A stretch of 64,000 nucleotides of DNA. Source: Arthrobacter sp. Alg241-R88. GTDB taxonomy: Bacteria; Actinomycetota; Actinomycetes; Actinomycetales; Micrococcaceae. The notes beneath the pieces are model-generated. The model saw only the letters and a list, made by a program, of their open reading frames with translations. It did no database searches and was not told the origin of the DNA. Position numbers and translations under genes: made by a program. Of the stretch, positions 36,212-45,555 are shown piece after piece. Within the stretch, counting starts at the first letter, position 1, and each line of letters begins with the position of its first letter. The stretch spans positions 154,384-218,383 of the forward strand of contig NZ_UNRG01000004.1 of NCBI RefSeq assembly GCF_900537115.1, read 5' to 3'.

Positions 36212-37207
36212 ATGCGCACCAATATCGAACCTCCGACAGTTTCCGTTGTCATATGCTGCTACACCATGGCCCGCTGGGACAGGTTGCTAGGCGTCATTGA
36301 TTCCGTCCGTGCCCAGACCGTTGTCCCACACGAGGTCTTTGTGGTTGTCGACCACAACCAGGATCTCTACAAGCGCCTCATCGCCACTGTTGATGACGTG
36401 ACGCTTGTGGAGAGCAGCGGAGCCCAGGGGCTCTCCGGAGCCCGGAACACGGGAGTAGGCCTCAGTACCTCCGATGTCGTGGCCTTCCTCGATGACGACG
36501 CCGAAGCGGCTCCGGATTGGCTTGAACGGCTGATCACCTACTACGACGATCCGGATGTACTGGCTGTGGGCGGGCGCGTTGAACCAGTCTGGGAATCCGG
36601 CCGTCCGTCGTACTTCGGCGAGGAGTTGGACTGGATCGTCGGCTGCAGCTACAGGGGATTGCCCAAGGTGGCCTCCGAGGTCAGGAACGTCATTGGTGCG
36701 AATATGTCCTTCCGGCTGGAAGTGCTCCATCAGGTCGGCGGCTTCAATCTTGACCTCGGACGCCAGGGGACAAAGCCCCTCGGCTGTGAAGAGACGGAGA
36801 TCTGCATACGTTCGAGGATGGGCACACCGGGGTCACGCATCGTGTACGAACCCGCAGCCCTGGTACACCATCACGTTCCGGCCCAGAGGGGGACGTTCCG
36901 CTACATGTTGGCCAGGTCCTGGTCTGAAGGGATCTCCAAGGCACAGGTCAGCCAAATCGTGGGCCACAAACGGGCATTGGGCCCCGAACGCCGCTACGTC
37001 CGAAGCGTCCTGCCACGCGCCGTTGTCTCCGGAATCTACGACTGGGGCAGAAACCGCGACCGGGGAGGACTAGGGCGGGCAGGGGCCGTGGTTTCGGTTC
37101 TGGCCGTCACAGCCGCAGGCTATGTGCGCGGCCGGCGCTTGGCCCACGTCTCGCCGCTCCCGGGAAGCACAGCTCCCGTGGATGCTGCCTGGCGGGAAGT
37201 CCAGTGA
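36212..37207 (+). CDS. Glycosyltransferase family 2
   Basis: 331 aa GT2 enzyme for transfer of a sugar in surface glycan assembly. Motifs: VSVVICCYTMARWD at the N-terminus, GLSGARNTGV, the DxD-type FLDDDAEAAPDW, and a conserved acceptor-side NMSFRLEVL with GCEETEICIR (catalytic base region). The C-terminal 50 residues include a hydrophobic segment that may associate with the membrane. It starts 2 nt after the previous GT2. A small GTG ORF overlaps its stop. Confidence 0.88.
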   Translation: MRTNIEPPTVSVVICCYTMARWDRLLGVIDSVRAQTVVPHEVFVVVDHNQDLYKRLIATVDDVTLVESSGAQGLSGARNTGVGLSTSDVVAFLDDDAEAAPDWLERLITYYDDPDVLAVGGRVEPVWESGRPSYFGEELDWIVGCSYRGLPKVASEVRNVIGANMSFRLEVLHQVGGFNLDLGRQGTKPLGCEETEICIRSRMGTPGSRIVYEPAALVHHHVPAQRGTFRYMLARSWSEGISKAQVSQIVGHKRALGPERRYVRSVLPRAVVSGIYDWGRNRDRGGLGRAGAVVSVLAVTAAGYVRGRRLAHVSPLPGSTAPVDAAWREVQ

Positions 37208-37281
37208 ATAAACGTACGAAGGAGCTGCTACGGGCCGCGGACGCCGCGGGTCCCGGAACTGATCCCGGGTATGGAGAGTGA
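37204..37281 (+). CDS. Possible small ORF (25 aa) coupled to GT2
   Basis: GTG overlapping the GT2 stop as GTGA, encoding 25 residues (MNKRTKELLRAADAAG...) before TGA. Overlap of this type is common for real genes in this locus. It may be a truncated N-terminus of a lost gene or a chance frame. No family recognised. Confidence 0.25.
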   Translation: MNKRTKELLRAADAAGPGTDPGYGE

Positions 37282-37353
37282 TCGATTGCCGGACCGGCCG
37301 GGGGCACGGTGGAGCGGCACTGTCAGAAGTTTTCAGTTTGAAAAGGTCGGGGA

Positions 37354-39918
37354 ATGAACATGAATAACCAGATTGGGCGCGAGGGTACAGCTCCGCGCGG
37401 CTTCGTTGCCGGAGATGGTCTTCGTCCACGCGGGTGGCGGAAGCTGCGGCCACACTCACTGCTGGCAGCACTGCTGACGGCAGTGCTGCTTGCGGTGGGT
37501 GTTGTTGTGGTGGTGCCTCCGGCGTCGGCTGCCCTGCCTGATGTTGGAGTTGAGGGTCCGTCGCATACCGGGACAGGGACACCGACGGGCACGAAGCGGT
37601 CAACGAGCGGGCTGTGGTTTAACGACGGGACCTGGTGGGGAAACCTGTGGGACACCGCCAGCTCGGATTTCCATATTTTCCGCTTCAATGCCGCGACGAA
37701 CACGTGGGTTGATACCCGTGTGGCGACGGATACGCGGGCGAACACCCACCATGACGTGCTGTGGGACGGGACCACGTTGTATGTGGCGAGCTATCGGTTC
37801 GTCAACGACGGCGTGCCGGCTGAGCCGAACTTCCCGACGACCATGCGCCGTTACAGCTACGACTCGGCTGCGAAGACTTACAGGCTGCTGGGTTCTGCCA
37901 ACATCAATAACCACCGTGTCGAGGCCCTGGCCATCGATAAGGACTCAACTGGTCGGCTGTGGGCCACATGGCAGCAGGGGAACCGGATCTATCTCAACGC
38001 CACTAATGTCTCGGCTACCGGTCCGGATGACGTGACCTGGGGGACGCCGTTCGCGCACCCTGCGCCGTTGAGCAACGTGTCTGTGGACGACACGTCCGCT
38101 GTGATCGCGTTCGGCGGGAACAAAATAGGTGTGATGTGGAGCCGGCAAGTGGGTGACGCCACGGACGGCATGTACTGGAGCGTCCACGCCGATGGGGCAG
38201 CGAACAACGCCTGGACCGCACCTGTAGCAGCAGTTTCGGGGCAGCGCAGCGGTGATGACCACATGAACCTAAAGTGGCTGGACTCCTCGGGGGGAAGGGT
38301 TTTCGCCGCTGTCAAAACGTCGAAAACGGCATCGGCAGATCCGCTGATCCAGCTCTTGGCATTGAACGCTACGACGTCGGCCTGGACGGCGCACACGATC
38401 GCGACTGTGGCCGAGTGCCCGAACCGGGTGATCGTCCTGATTGACGAGAGCACGCAGATGCTGCGTACCTTCGCTACCTATCCGAAGAGTGGCACTGGTG
38501 CGACGAACGCTGGTGTTTGCACAAGTTCGGGGGGCGCGATCTACGAGAAGTCCGCGCTGGTAAGCAACCCCGGCGGGCTCGCCAGCGCGACGAAGACGCT
38601 TCGTATCATGGACGCCGACCAGTATGTCCACAACGTGACGTCGACCAAACAGAACATCAACAATACGACGGGTCTGTTGTTGCTCGCCGACGTGAACGCT
38701 ACAAGCCGGTATTGGCACCATTACGAGCGCCCCGCTGGCGGTAGTGATACGACGCCTCCGACGGTGACGGCTACGTCGCCTTCCGGTAATGCGGTGGCGG
38801 TGTCGTCGAATGTGACTGGGACGTTCTCGGAGGCGATGACCGCCTCGAGTGTTTCGTCGAGCACGTTCACTTTGACGGGGCCGGGGACGACGACGCCGGT
38901 GTCGGCGGCTGTGACGTACGCGGGCAACGTGGCGACGTTGAATCCTTCTGCGGATCTTGCGGCGAGTACGTTGTACACGGCGACGATCAAGAGTGGCGCC
39001 AGCGGCGTGAAGGATGCTGCAGGTAACGCCTTGGCGGCGGACAGGACCTGGACCTTCACCACGGCGGCTCCGGCCGGCGGCGGTGATACGACGCCTCCGA
39101 CGGTGACGGCTACGTCGCCTTCCGGTAATGCGGTGGCGGTGTCGTCGAATGTGACTGGGACGTTCTCGGAGGCGATGACCGCCTCGAGTGTTTCGTCGAG
39201 CACGTTCACTTTGACGGGGCCGGGGACGACGACGCCGGTGTCGGCGGCTGTGACGTACGCGGGCAACGTGGCGACGTTGAATCCCACAGCGGATCTCGCG
39301 GCGAGTACGTTGTACACGGCGACGATCAAGAGTGGCGCCAGCGGCGTGAAGGATGCTGCAGGTAACGCCTTGGCGGCGGACAGGACCTGGACCTTCACCA
39401 CGGCCGCTCCGGCGGGCGGCGGCGGCACGACGGAGACCGTCACGCTAACTGCCACTGACGACAGTTATGTATCAAGCGGGGCGGCGACGACGAACAATGG
39501 CACGAGTACCATGCTGGGCGTCGACAACAGCCCAGTGGAGGCCACGTACTTGAAGTTCGACCTGTCGGCGTATGCCGGTAGGACGTTGCAGAGTGCGACG
39601 TTGCAGCTGCGCAGCGCCGGGAGCGGGTCCACTGGTACGCAGAACGTCAGGTTGGCCCTTAGCGACAGCTGGGATCAGAGCGTGATCACGTACAACAACC
39701 GCCCCGCCCTTGGCACCAGCATCCTCGGCAGTCTCGGCCCAACAACTACCAACACCGACTACCCCGTTTCGCTGAACGCCACAGCTCTGAACGGCGAGCT
39801 CGGCGGACCACTCTCGCTGGGTATCGACTCCACCAGCAGCGACGGCCTGGACCTCAATTCAAAGGAGGCCAATGGTGGATCGTTCGCACCCAAGCTGGTA
39901 CTCACGCTGGCGAACTAG
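37354..39918 (+). CDS. Large secreted protein with tandem Ig-like and DNRLRE/CBM96-like domains
   Basis: 854 aa. A long signal peptide (basic start, hydrophobic core about 30-55, cleavage near ASA|ALPD) indicates export. Residues about 60-460 form repeated beta-strand units rich in Trp/Asn/Asp that resemble a beta-propeller. Two SbsA-type Ig-like (Big_5) domains follow, each 113 residues and almost identical (DTTPPTVTATSPSGN start). The last 165 residues look like a DNRLRE/CBM96 carbohydrate-binding domain (DDSYVSSGAATTNNGTS, TYLKFDLSAYAGRTLQSATL). A surface glycan-binding or adhesin role is inferred from domains and context. A weak AAAAGG/GGGGA precedes the start. The internal DNA repeat suggests recent duplication. 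Confidence 0.8.
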   Translation: MNMNNQIGREGTAPRGFVAGDGLRPRGWRKLRPHSLLAALLTAVLLAVGVVVVVPPASAALPDVGVEGPSHTGTGTPTGTKRSTSGLWFNDGTWWGNLWDTASSDFHIFRFNAATNTWVDTRVATDTRANTHHDVLWDGTTLYVASYRFVNDGVPAEPNFPTTMRRYSYDSAAKTYRLLGSANINNHRVEALAIDKDSTGRLWATWQQGNRIYLNATNVSATGPDDVTWGTPFAHPAPLSNVSVDDTSAVIAFGGNKIGVMWSRQVGDATDGMYWSVHADGAANNAWTAPVAAVSGQRSGDDHMNLKWLDSSGGRVFAAVKTSKTASADPLIQLLALNATTSAWTAHTIATVAECPNRVIVLIDESTQMLRTFATYPKSGTGATNAGVCTSSGGAIYEKSALVSNPGGLASATKTLRIMDADQYVHNVTSTKQNINNTTGLLLLADVNATSRYWHHYERPAGGSDTTPPTVTATSPSGNAVAVSSNVTGTFSEAMTASSVSSSTFTLTGPGTTTPVSAAVTYAGNVATLNPSADLAASTLYTATIKSGASGVKDAAGNALAADRTWTFTTAAPAGGGDTTPPTVTATSPSGNAVAVSSNVTGTFSEAMTASSVSSSTFTLTGPGTTTPVSAAVTYAGNVATLNPTADLAASTLYTATIKSGASGVKDAAGNALAADRTWTFTTAAPAGGGGTTETVTLTATDDSYVSSGAATTNNGTSTMLGVDNSPVEATYLKFDLSAYAGRTLQSATLQLRSAGSGSTGTQNVRLALSDSWDQSVITYNNRPALGTSILGSLGPTTTNTDYPVSLNATALNGELGGPLSLGIDSTSSDGLDLNSKEANGGSFAPKLVLTLAN
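38744..39421 (+). repeat. Near-identical 339-bp tandem repeat in the secreted protein gene
   Basis: Copy 1 is 38744-39082 and copy 2 is 39083-39421. By eye they differ at only a few bases (for example CCTTCTGCGGATCTT versus CCCACAGCGGATCTC). Each encodes one Ig-like domain. Confidence 0.9.
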
Positions 39919-39932
39919 CCGGACGCCGTCGA

Positions 39933-40010
39933 CACCCATCCACCAACAACACCATCCGACCGGCACCACCAACCAGCAACACCATCTCAGAAACACCACA
40001 CAAACAGGGG
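39933..40010 (+). other. C/A-rich, G-poor spacer before the HprK-like operon
   Basis: About 78 bases built almost only of C and A (CCACCAACAACACCATCC and similar) between the secreted-protein stop and the RBS of the next gene. Such unstructured C-rich RNA is the type bound by Rho, so partial termination here is possible. Confidence 0.5.
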
Positions 40011-40017
40011 ACAAACC

Positions 40018-41118
40018 ATGCACAAGCAGACCAAGACCAACACCAAGGCACTGCACTTCGACATCCATGGCCGCATCACGCTCCGCGTCGACGCAGCGGC
40101 GCCGTCAGCGCCGCAGCTCCGAAGCATGTTGGCGTGTTTCGCTACTGACACCGAACGGCCGGCCGACATCACGGTGGATGACCAACTGGAGCCAATGCCG
40201 GATGCGGGTCTGCTTGAGCACGAGCTCGCGTACACGGAAAACAGCGTGCGCTTCCAGGCCGAGCAGCTCCAGGTCGTGAGGGACGGAAACCAGTGGCGCA
40301 TCCACGGCCCGGGCGAGCTGTTGACCTCCGTGGTCCCTGTTCTGGACGCCGCCATGGTCGCTCGAGGAGCGGGCATGATCCACGCGGCAACCATGGCGTA
40401 CCGGGGGCACGCGATCGCGCTTCCGGCCGCCGGAGGGACCGGTAAGACGAGCACCGCCGCCAAGCTGATGCGGCGCGAAGGGTGGTCGTTCATGGGCGAT
40501 GACTGGGCCTTCCTCGCCGAGGACGCCACGTTGCTCGGCTACGCGAAGCCGATGTTCATCAAGCCGCACCACCGGAACATCTACCCGCACCTGTTTGAAG
40601 GCGTCCGGAAGCCCCTCGTCCCGCCACAGCTCTCGAAGAGCGTCGGCCGCCTCACCACGGTGGTGCATCCGTACGTCATCCGTTACCCGCGCCTCGCGGA
40701 CTTCTCCCGGCGGTGGTCGCCGGAGCACCGCATGGTGGATGCTGCGAAGGCGTTTCCCGGCCGGGAAGTGACCACAACGGCCCCGCTCGCCGCCGCCATC
40801 TACATCGAGCGTTACGAGGGCTCCCGGTCCCGGATTGTCGAGCGGACAACCGATTGGATGGTGGACCGGATGATCGGCAACTTCCACATCGAGATGGCGG
40901 GCTTCTCGCAGCATGTGGTGACAGGCCTGGCCGCCACGTCCGTCGTCCCGTGGCGCGAGCACTTCGCGGCGAAAGGTGTAGTGCTGAGCAAAGCGCTGGA
41001 CGGGCGGCCCTGCCACCTGCTGCAGGTGCCTGCCGCGTACAGCGCGGACGAGGCGTCGGACGACATCGTCCGGTATCTCGAGGAGCTGTTGCCGTCGGTC
41101 CTCGACGAGCAGATCTGA
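40018..41118 (+). CDS. HprK-like P-loop kinase/ATPase of the polysaccharide locus
   Basis: 366 aa. The central P-loop GGTGKT (139-144) within LPAAGGTGKTSTAAKLM and a following FMGDDWAFL resemble the HPr kinase/phosphorylase-PEPCK fold. The N-terminal 110 residues have no clear family. HprK-like proteins occur in polysaccharide and lasso/PQQ-type clusters, where their substrates are mostly unknown. There is no PTS gene nearby, so an HPr substrate is not supported. It is the first gene of an operon of seven tightly spaced genes and has AGGGGA before its ATG. Confidence 0.7.
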   Translation: MHKQTKTNTKALHFDIHGRITLRVDAAAPSAPQLRSMLACFATDTERPADITVDDQLEPMPDAGLLEHELAYTENSVRFQAEQLQVVRDGNQWRIHGPGELLTSVVPVLDAAMVARGAGMIHAATMAYRGHAIALPAAGGTGKTSTAAKLMRREGWSFMGDDWAFLAEDATLLGYAKPMFIKPHHRNIYPHLFEGVRKPLVPPQLSKSVGRLTTVVHPYVIRYPRLADFSRRWSPEHRMVDAAKAFPGREVTTTAPLAAAIYIERYEGSRSRIVERTTDWMVDRMIGNFHIEMAGFSQHVVTGLAATSVVPWREHFAAKGVVLSKALDGRPCHLLQVPAAYSADEASDDIVRYLEELLPSVLDEQI

Positions 41119-41131
41119 GGGGGTGGACACA

Positions 41132-41944
41132 GTGGGTCCAAGCCCTTCCGAGGTCACCGCGGTGGTTCCGGCCCGCAACGCGGAGCTCATGCTCCCGCGC
41201 TGCCTGGAAGCCCTGCGCCAGTCCGGCGTCGCCGAGATCATTTTGGTGGACGGATGCTCTACCGACCGCACCGTCGAAATCGCCCTCGCGGCCGGTGCCC
41301 GGATCCTGAGTGACGAGGGCCGTGGCCTGCCGTGGGCCAGAACGCTGGGGGTGCAGAACAGCAGCACCCGTTGGGTCCTGCTCGTTGACTCCGACGTCGT
41401 GTTCGGGCCAACGGGGGTCGCTGACCTCCTCACGGAGCTGGTCGAAGGCGGCTACGACGCACTCCAGGCCGGTTTGGAGAGTGTCGCCGGGCCCGGCTAC
41501 TGGGGCCAGGCGCTGGCACACCATCATCGCACCGGCCGCAGCCGCAACTGGTTCGGGCTCGTGGCGACGATCGTCGACCGGGAGCTCATGCTGGGTGTGG
41601 GTTTCGACGATAAGTTCAAGTCGGGGGAGGACATCGAGCTGCGTTGGCGGATGCGGCAGTCGGGGCTCCGAACGGCGGTGTCACAGCGGGTAGTTGTCGA
41701 ACACCGTTTCGCCGCGGACGACTTCGACTTTGCGCTCGACCAGTTCCTTATGGACGGAACGGGACTGGGACGGATGATCCGCAAGCACGGCTGGCGGGGT
41801 GCGAGGTTGGCGCTGCTGCCCGCCGCTGCGGCAGTCCGGGGCAGCGCCCTTAGCCTCGCCTCGGGCCAGCCCCGGTGGCTGCGCTACTACCTCGCCTTCT
41901 GCTGGTACAACTATGCGGGCCTGAGGAAAGGTCTCGCGTCATGA
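41132..41944 (+). CDS. Glycosyltransferase family 2
   Basis: About 270 aa GT2 enzyme: EVTAVVPARNAELMLPR, then VDGCSTDRTVEIA, and the DxD-like LLVDSDVVFGP. A later GEDIELRWRMRQSG matches the catalytic base motif ED. The C-terminal part has hydrophobic stretches. The start at GTG 41132 is preferred because GAGGGGG (41117-41123) sits 8 nt before it; GTG 41123 would overlap that site. Its stop overlaps the flippase ATG (ATGA), indicating coupled translation. Confidence 0.85.
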   Translation: MGPSPSEVTAVVPARNAELMLPRCLEALRQSGVAEIILVDGCSTDRTVEIALAAGARILSDEGRGLPWARTLGVQNSSTRWVLLVDSDVVFGPTGVADLLTELVEGGYDALQAGLESVAGPGYWGQALAHHHRTGRSRNWFGLVATIVDRELMLGVGFDDKFKSGEDIELRWRMRQSGLRTAVSQRVVVEHRFAADDFDFALDQFLMDGTGLGRMIRKHGWRGARLALLPAAAAVRGSALSLASGQPRWLRYYLAFCWYNYAGLRKGLAS

Positions 41945-43224
41945 GTGCCGAGGTTGGGACTGCCGTCACGGACCCTTCAGCCGTCCGGCACTCCGCCTTG
42001 CGCAGTTCCCTTGGCCTCATCGTGGGCAAGGGCGCCCAGATTGGCTGGGGTTTTGCCTTCTGGGTCGTGGCGGCGCGTGCGACGTCAGACCGTGAGGTCG
42101 GGCTCACCATGGCTGCGGTTGCGGCAGTGATGATCTGCACTCAGCTCGCCGTGCTGGGTGCCGGGTCGGCCGTAATTGTTGCTGTGGGGCGGGGAGAGCC
42201 GCCCGCGCGGGTGCTGGATGCGGCGTTCGCCATCGTGGGGGTAGCCGGCACCGTGCTGGCCGTCGGTTACCTCGTGCTGCAGTCGGCGGTGGCGCCGGAG
42301 ACGGCGTCGGCATCGGTTCTCTTCTGGCTTACGTTCCTTGCGGCTGCCGTCACCGGCACCCTGGTGATCGTGCTGGACCAGGCGCTGGTGGCGTTGGGCC
42401 GCGGTGCCAGCGCGAGCTTGAGGTACGCGTTGGGCGGCGGGGTTTCACTCGGGGCGGCAGCGCTCGTGGCCTGGCAGGCTCACGGCGCCTCCGCCGATGT
42501 GGTGATGGCCTGCTGGACCCTCGGGAATACGGTGGCGTGCGTCGTTGGTGTGGTGCAGCTGCGAAAACTGATTGGCTACCGGCCGCGACCATCCCTGCGC
42601 TCGGCCCGTGGCCGTCCACTGCTGGCGGTGGGTATTCCATACCAGCTCCTCACCCTCACGGAGCGCGCCCCCGGGCTGGTGCTGCCGCTCCTGCTCGCCC
42701 ACACGGTGGCACCGGAGACCGCTGCCTACTGGTATCCCGCATGGATGATGGCCTGGGCTGCCTACTCCGCGCCGATGCTGATGGGCATCGTCCAGTTTTC
42801 CGAAGGTGTCCGTGACCCGCACCGCCTGGTGTCGACAACCTGGGCGAGTCTGCGTTGGTCGCTCGCCGTGGGAGGCCTGGCCGCAGTCGTCCTCGTCCTC
42901 CTCGCTCACCCGCTGCTTAGTCTGCTGGGCGAGCGGTACGCCGACGCATCCGCTGACGCGCTGCGGTGGTTGGCGGCCGGACTGGTGCCGTACGCGGTGC
43001 TGCAGGCCTACAACGCCGTGTGCCGGGCCCTCGGCCGCTACACCGAGCCGATCGTGGTCGGCGTGACGATCGGAGTCGCCCTCTGCGTTTCAGCGTTGTT
43101 GGTCGCCGAAACGGGCCCCGGCGCCATGGCCCTTGCGTGGCTGGTGGTGCTCTCCATTGGGGCCGTTGCGGTCGGCCTACGCTTAGTCGCCGTTCTTCGG
43201 CGCATCACGAAGGAGTCAAGATGA
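41941..43224 (+). CDS. Wzx-like oligosaccharide flippase
   Basis: 427 aa, nearly all hydrophobic, about 12-14 helices, matching the polysaccharide flippase branch of the MOP superfamily. It would move lipid-linked oligosaccharide units across the membrane. The start is the ATG that overlaps the upstream stop by 4 nt. Longer frames upstream run out of frame through the GT2 gene. The downstream gene also overlaps by 4 nt. A partner for polymerisation is likely the next gene. Confidence 0.8.
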   Translation: MSAEVGTAVTDPSAVRHSALRSSLGLIVGKGAQIGWGFAFWVVAARATSDREVGLTMAAVAAVMICTQLAVLGAGSAVIVAVGRGEPPARVLDAAFAIVGVAGTVLAVGYLVLQSAVAPETASASVLFWLTFLAAAVTGTLVIVLDQALVALGRGASASLRYALGGGVSLGAAALVAWQAHGASADVVMACWTLGNTVACVVGVVQLRKLIGYRPRPSLRSARGRPLLAVGIPYQLLTLTERAPGLVLPLLLAHTVAPETAAYWYPAWMMAWAAYSAPMLMGIVQFSEGVRDPHRLVSTTWASLRWSLAVGGLAAVVLVLLAHPLLSLLGERYADASADALRWLAAGLVPYAVLQAYNAVCRALGRYTEPIVVGVTIGVALCVSALLVAETGPGAMALAWLVVLSIGAVAVGLRLVAVLRRITKESR

Positions 43225-44999
43225 CCACCACAATTGATGCACCCAGCCGCATCCAGGCACGCTGGAAGCCCCGTGACGTGTGGTGCGCACTGGCGGGTGT
43301 AGTGTCACTGGTGCTTACCGTATGGGCGGCATCCACGGTGGCACTGCCCGTGAACAGCGATCTGGGGCTCGTCGCCGTCCTGCCCTACCCGTTCTGGGTG
43401 GGGCTTCTGGTCCTGAATGTCGCCTTTGTCGTGGCGCTGCGCGGAGATGCCGCGGGCCCGGCGAGCCGCCCGGTCATGTTGTGGCTGGTTGTGGTGCTGG
43501 TGCTCGTCCTCTTTGGGACCGCATCCTTCGTGACGGACGTACCGCGGGGTGAGGTCGCGTTCCGCCATCTGGGCATTGCGGACGCACTCACGCGCACCGA
43601 GGGGGTCAACCCGGACATCGATGCCTACTTCAACTGGCCGGGTTTCTTCGCCCTCCTGGCGACGGTGCTTAAGGCGACCGGACTGGACCCGGTGACTGTT
43701 GCCCTCTGGGCACCGGTGATCAACATGGGTCTGTGGCTCGCTGCCCTGAGTGTCCTGACGGGCTACCTGACGCGCGATGCGCGGCGGCGCTGGCTGGTGC
43801 TCTGGATCTTCTGCCTCGGCAACTGGCAGGACCAGGACTACCTGTCTCCCCAGGCCTTTGGCTTCTTCCTGTACCTCGTTGTGATCGCGCTGGTCCTCGG
43901 CCCGTTGGCCGCGCGCACCCCTAGGTTCCTCGGCTTCGGACGTGCCGACCTGGTGGAGTGGTGGCGGGGGCGGTCGCCCGCCGAGCACCGGCCGGGGCAC
44001 CGGGTAATCGCCCTCGCGGTGACCCTCCTGCTGATCACGGTCATTTGCGCCAGCCATCAACTGACGCCGTTCCTGCTGCTCATTACCGTCACCGCCCTCA
44101 CCCTGAGCGGACGTGTATGGCCCAGCCGTCTGCCCCTGATCATCGGGGTGGTGCTGGCGCTTTGGCTCGTCTACCCCGCCAGCGCTTACCTCGCCGGGAA
44201 CCCACCCCTGGCGGAAGGAGGGCTGCTGGCCGCGATCGACGCCAACGTCGTCGACCGCGTAAGCGGAACTGCGGGCCACGTGCTCGTGGTACAGATCCGG
44301 GTCCTTCTCACGCTCGTGCTATGGGCGCTCGCCACAGCAGGGGCCGTCCGCGACTGGCGCAGGGGGCGCCTCGACATCCGGGTGGTCCTCCTCGCCATCA
44401 CCCCGCTGCTGCTCTTCCCTGTGCAGTTGTACGGCGGGGAGATGCTCATCCGCGTCTCGCTGTTCGCGCTGCCCTTCATCGCCCTGCAGGCATGCTCGGC
44501 CCTGCTTCCGGCGGACGACAGCACACGCCCCTCCGCCCGTGCGGCGGGTGGCCTTGTGCTCACGTGCCTCCTGTTGGCCGGAATGACGGTAACAGGCAGG
44601 TTCGGGAACGCCCAGTATGACGTCTTCACCGACAATGAGATCGCCGCCGTCGCTGCTGCACAGCGCCTCGCGCCCCCCGGTTCGATGATGATCTCGGCGT
44701 CCACCCCGACGCCGTGGCGCAGCGAGGCATACCTCGAACACCGGTACCGGACGATCGACTTCATGTGCAAGTCCGACTTGTCGACGCCGACGTGCGGACC
44801 ACTCGTCTACGAAAACGCCAGGGACAACGCTGCCGGTGCCGTCGTGTTGCTCACGCGCTCGTCGGAAGCGAGCCTCGTAGTCCGGGGCGTCAGCAACGAG
44901 GGTAATTTCGATGAACTGGAAGCGTGGTTGACCGCGCAGGAAGGTGTGGAGCTCGTGTTCAGCAACGTTGACGCACGCGTTTACCGGGTGACGCCATGA
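43221..44999 (+). CDS. Polytopic GT-C/polymerase-like membrane protein
   Basis: 592 aa with a short cytosolic start, about 11-12 hydrophobic helices to residue 460 and a soluble extracytoplasmic C-terminal domain of about 130 residues (from about 465). Loops such as GVNPDIDAYFNWPGFFAL and GNWQDQDYLSPQAFGFFLYL are typical of GT-C glycosyltransferases that use polyprenyl-phosphate sugars. In context it could be the chain polymerase (Wzy role) or a sugar-adding transferase. Start ATG 43221 has AAGGAG 5 bases upstream and overlaps the flippase stop. A longer frame beginning earlier is only a shadow. Confidence 0.75.
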   Translation: MTTTIDAPSRIQARWKPRDVWCALAGVVSLVLTVWAASTVALPVNSDLGLVAVLPYPFWVGLLVLNVAFVVALRGDAAGPASRPVMLWLVVVLVLVLFGTASFVTDVPRGEVAFRHLGIADALTRTEGVNPDIDAYFNWPGFFALLATVLKATGLDPVTVALWAPVINMGLWLAALSVLTGYLTRDARRRWLVLWIFCLGNWQDQDYLSPQAFGFFLYLVVIALVLGPLAARTPRFLGFGRADLVEWWRGRSPAEHRPGHRVIALAVTLLLITVICASHQLTPFLLLITVTALTLSGRVWPSRLPLIIGVVLALWLVYPASAYLAGNPPLAEGGLLAAIDANVVDRVSGTAGHVLVVQIRVLLTLVLWALATAGAVRDWRRGRLDIRVVLLAITPLLLFPVQLYGGEMLIRVSLFALPFIALQACSALLPADDSTRPSARAAGGLVLTCLLLAGMTVTGRFGNAQYDVFTDNEIAAVAAAQRLAPPGSMMISASTPTPWRSEAYLEHRYRTIDFMCKSDLSTPTCGPLVYENARDNAAGAVVLLTRSSEASLVVRGVSNEGNFDELEAWLTAQEGVELVFSNVDARVYRVTP

Positions 45000-45334
45000 T
45001 CACCGCCATCAACCGGCCCACCGCGGTACTCGGTGTCGCAGCCGTCGTGCTGTCGCTGGTGACGCTCATCGGGCTCCCGACACCGCTGCAGGCGGTCGCT
45101 GCGATAGCCGTCCTCATCCTGCTTCCAGGGCAGGCCCTGGCCCGACTCACGCCGGTTACCGACTTCGCGCTCAGCGCGTTGCTGGTCCTGGCGCTTGGCC
45201 TCGCCGCCCTCACGGCGGTGTCCACGGCGATGTTCTACCTCGCTGTGTGGTCGTGGCAGGCATGCGTTGTCGCGATGGGCGTCATCACCATCCTCGCGTG
45301 CGTAGCACGCGCACGCCAGGAGGCCGTGTCATGA
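44996..45334 (+). CDS. Small membrane protein of the polysaccharide operon
   Basis: 112 aa with about four hydrophobic segments and almost no loops (MITAINRPTAVLGVAAVVLSL...). Overlaps its neighbours by ATGA at both ends, so it is translated with them. No family recognised. It may be a subunit or regulator of the polymerase-like protein encoded directly upstream. Confidence 0.7.
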   Translation: MITAINRPTAVLGVAAVVLSLVTLIGLPTPLQAVAAIAVLILLPGQALARLTPVTDFALSALLVLALGLAALTAVSTAMFYLAVWSWQACVVAMGVITILACVARARQEAVS

Positions 45335-45555
45335 TCGATCTGTCGGTAATAATCGGGACGGCCGCGCTGGTCGTCACCCTCGCCCTGCTCGTTACCCTCG
45401 TCGGGCTCGAGGTCCGACGCGTTGGACCGGAAGCCGGGCAGCCCACAACACGTCCGACGCTACTCGGGAGGACAGTGAGCCGCAGGGTCGTAGCCGTCAT
45501 GTGGATAGTGTCCCTGCTCTTCTTCCTGCCACGCGTGTTGGAACTGCTGGCGTGA
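45331..45555 (+). CDS. Small membrane protein (74 aa) of the polysaccharide operon
   Basis: 74 aa, two transmembrane helices (about 5-27 and 52-70) with a short basic loop (RRVGPEAGQPTTRPTLLGR). Start ATG 45331 overlaps the previous stop and its own stop overlaps the next GTG. A longer upstream frame exists but would run through the previous gene. Unknown function. Confidence 0.65.
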   Translation: MIDLSVIIGTAALVVTLALLVTLVGLEVRRVGPEAGQPTTRPTLLGRTVSRRVVAVMWIVSLLFFLPRVLELLA

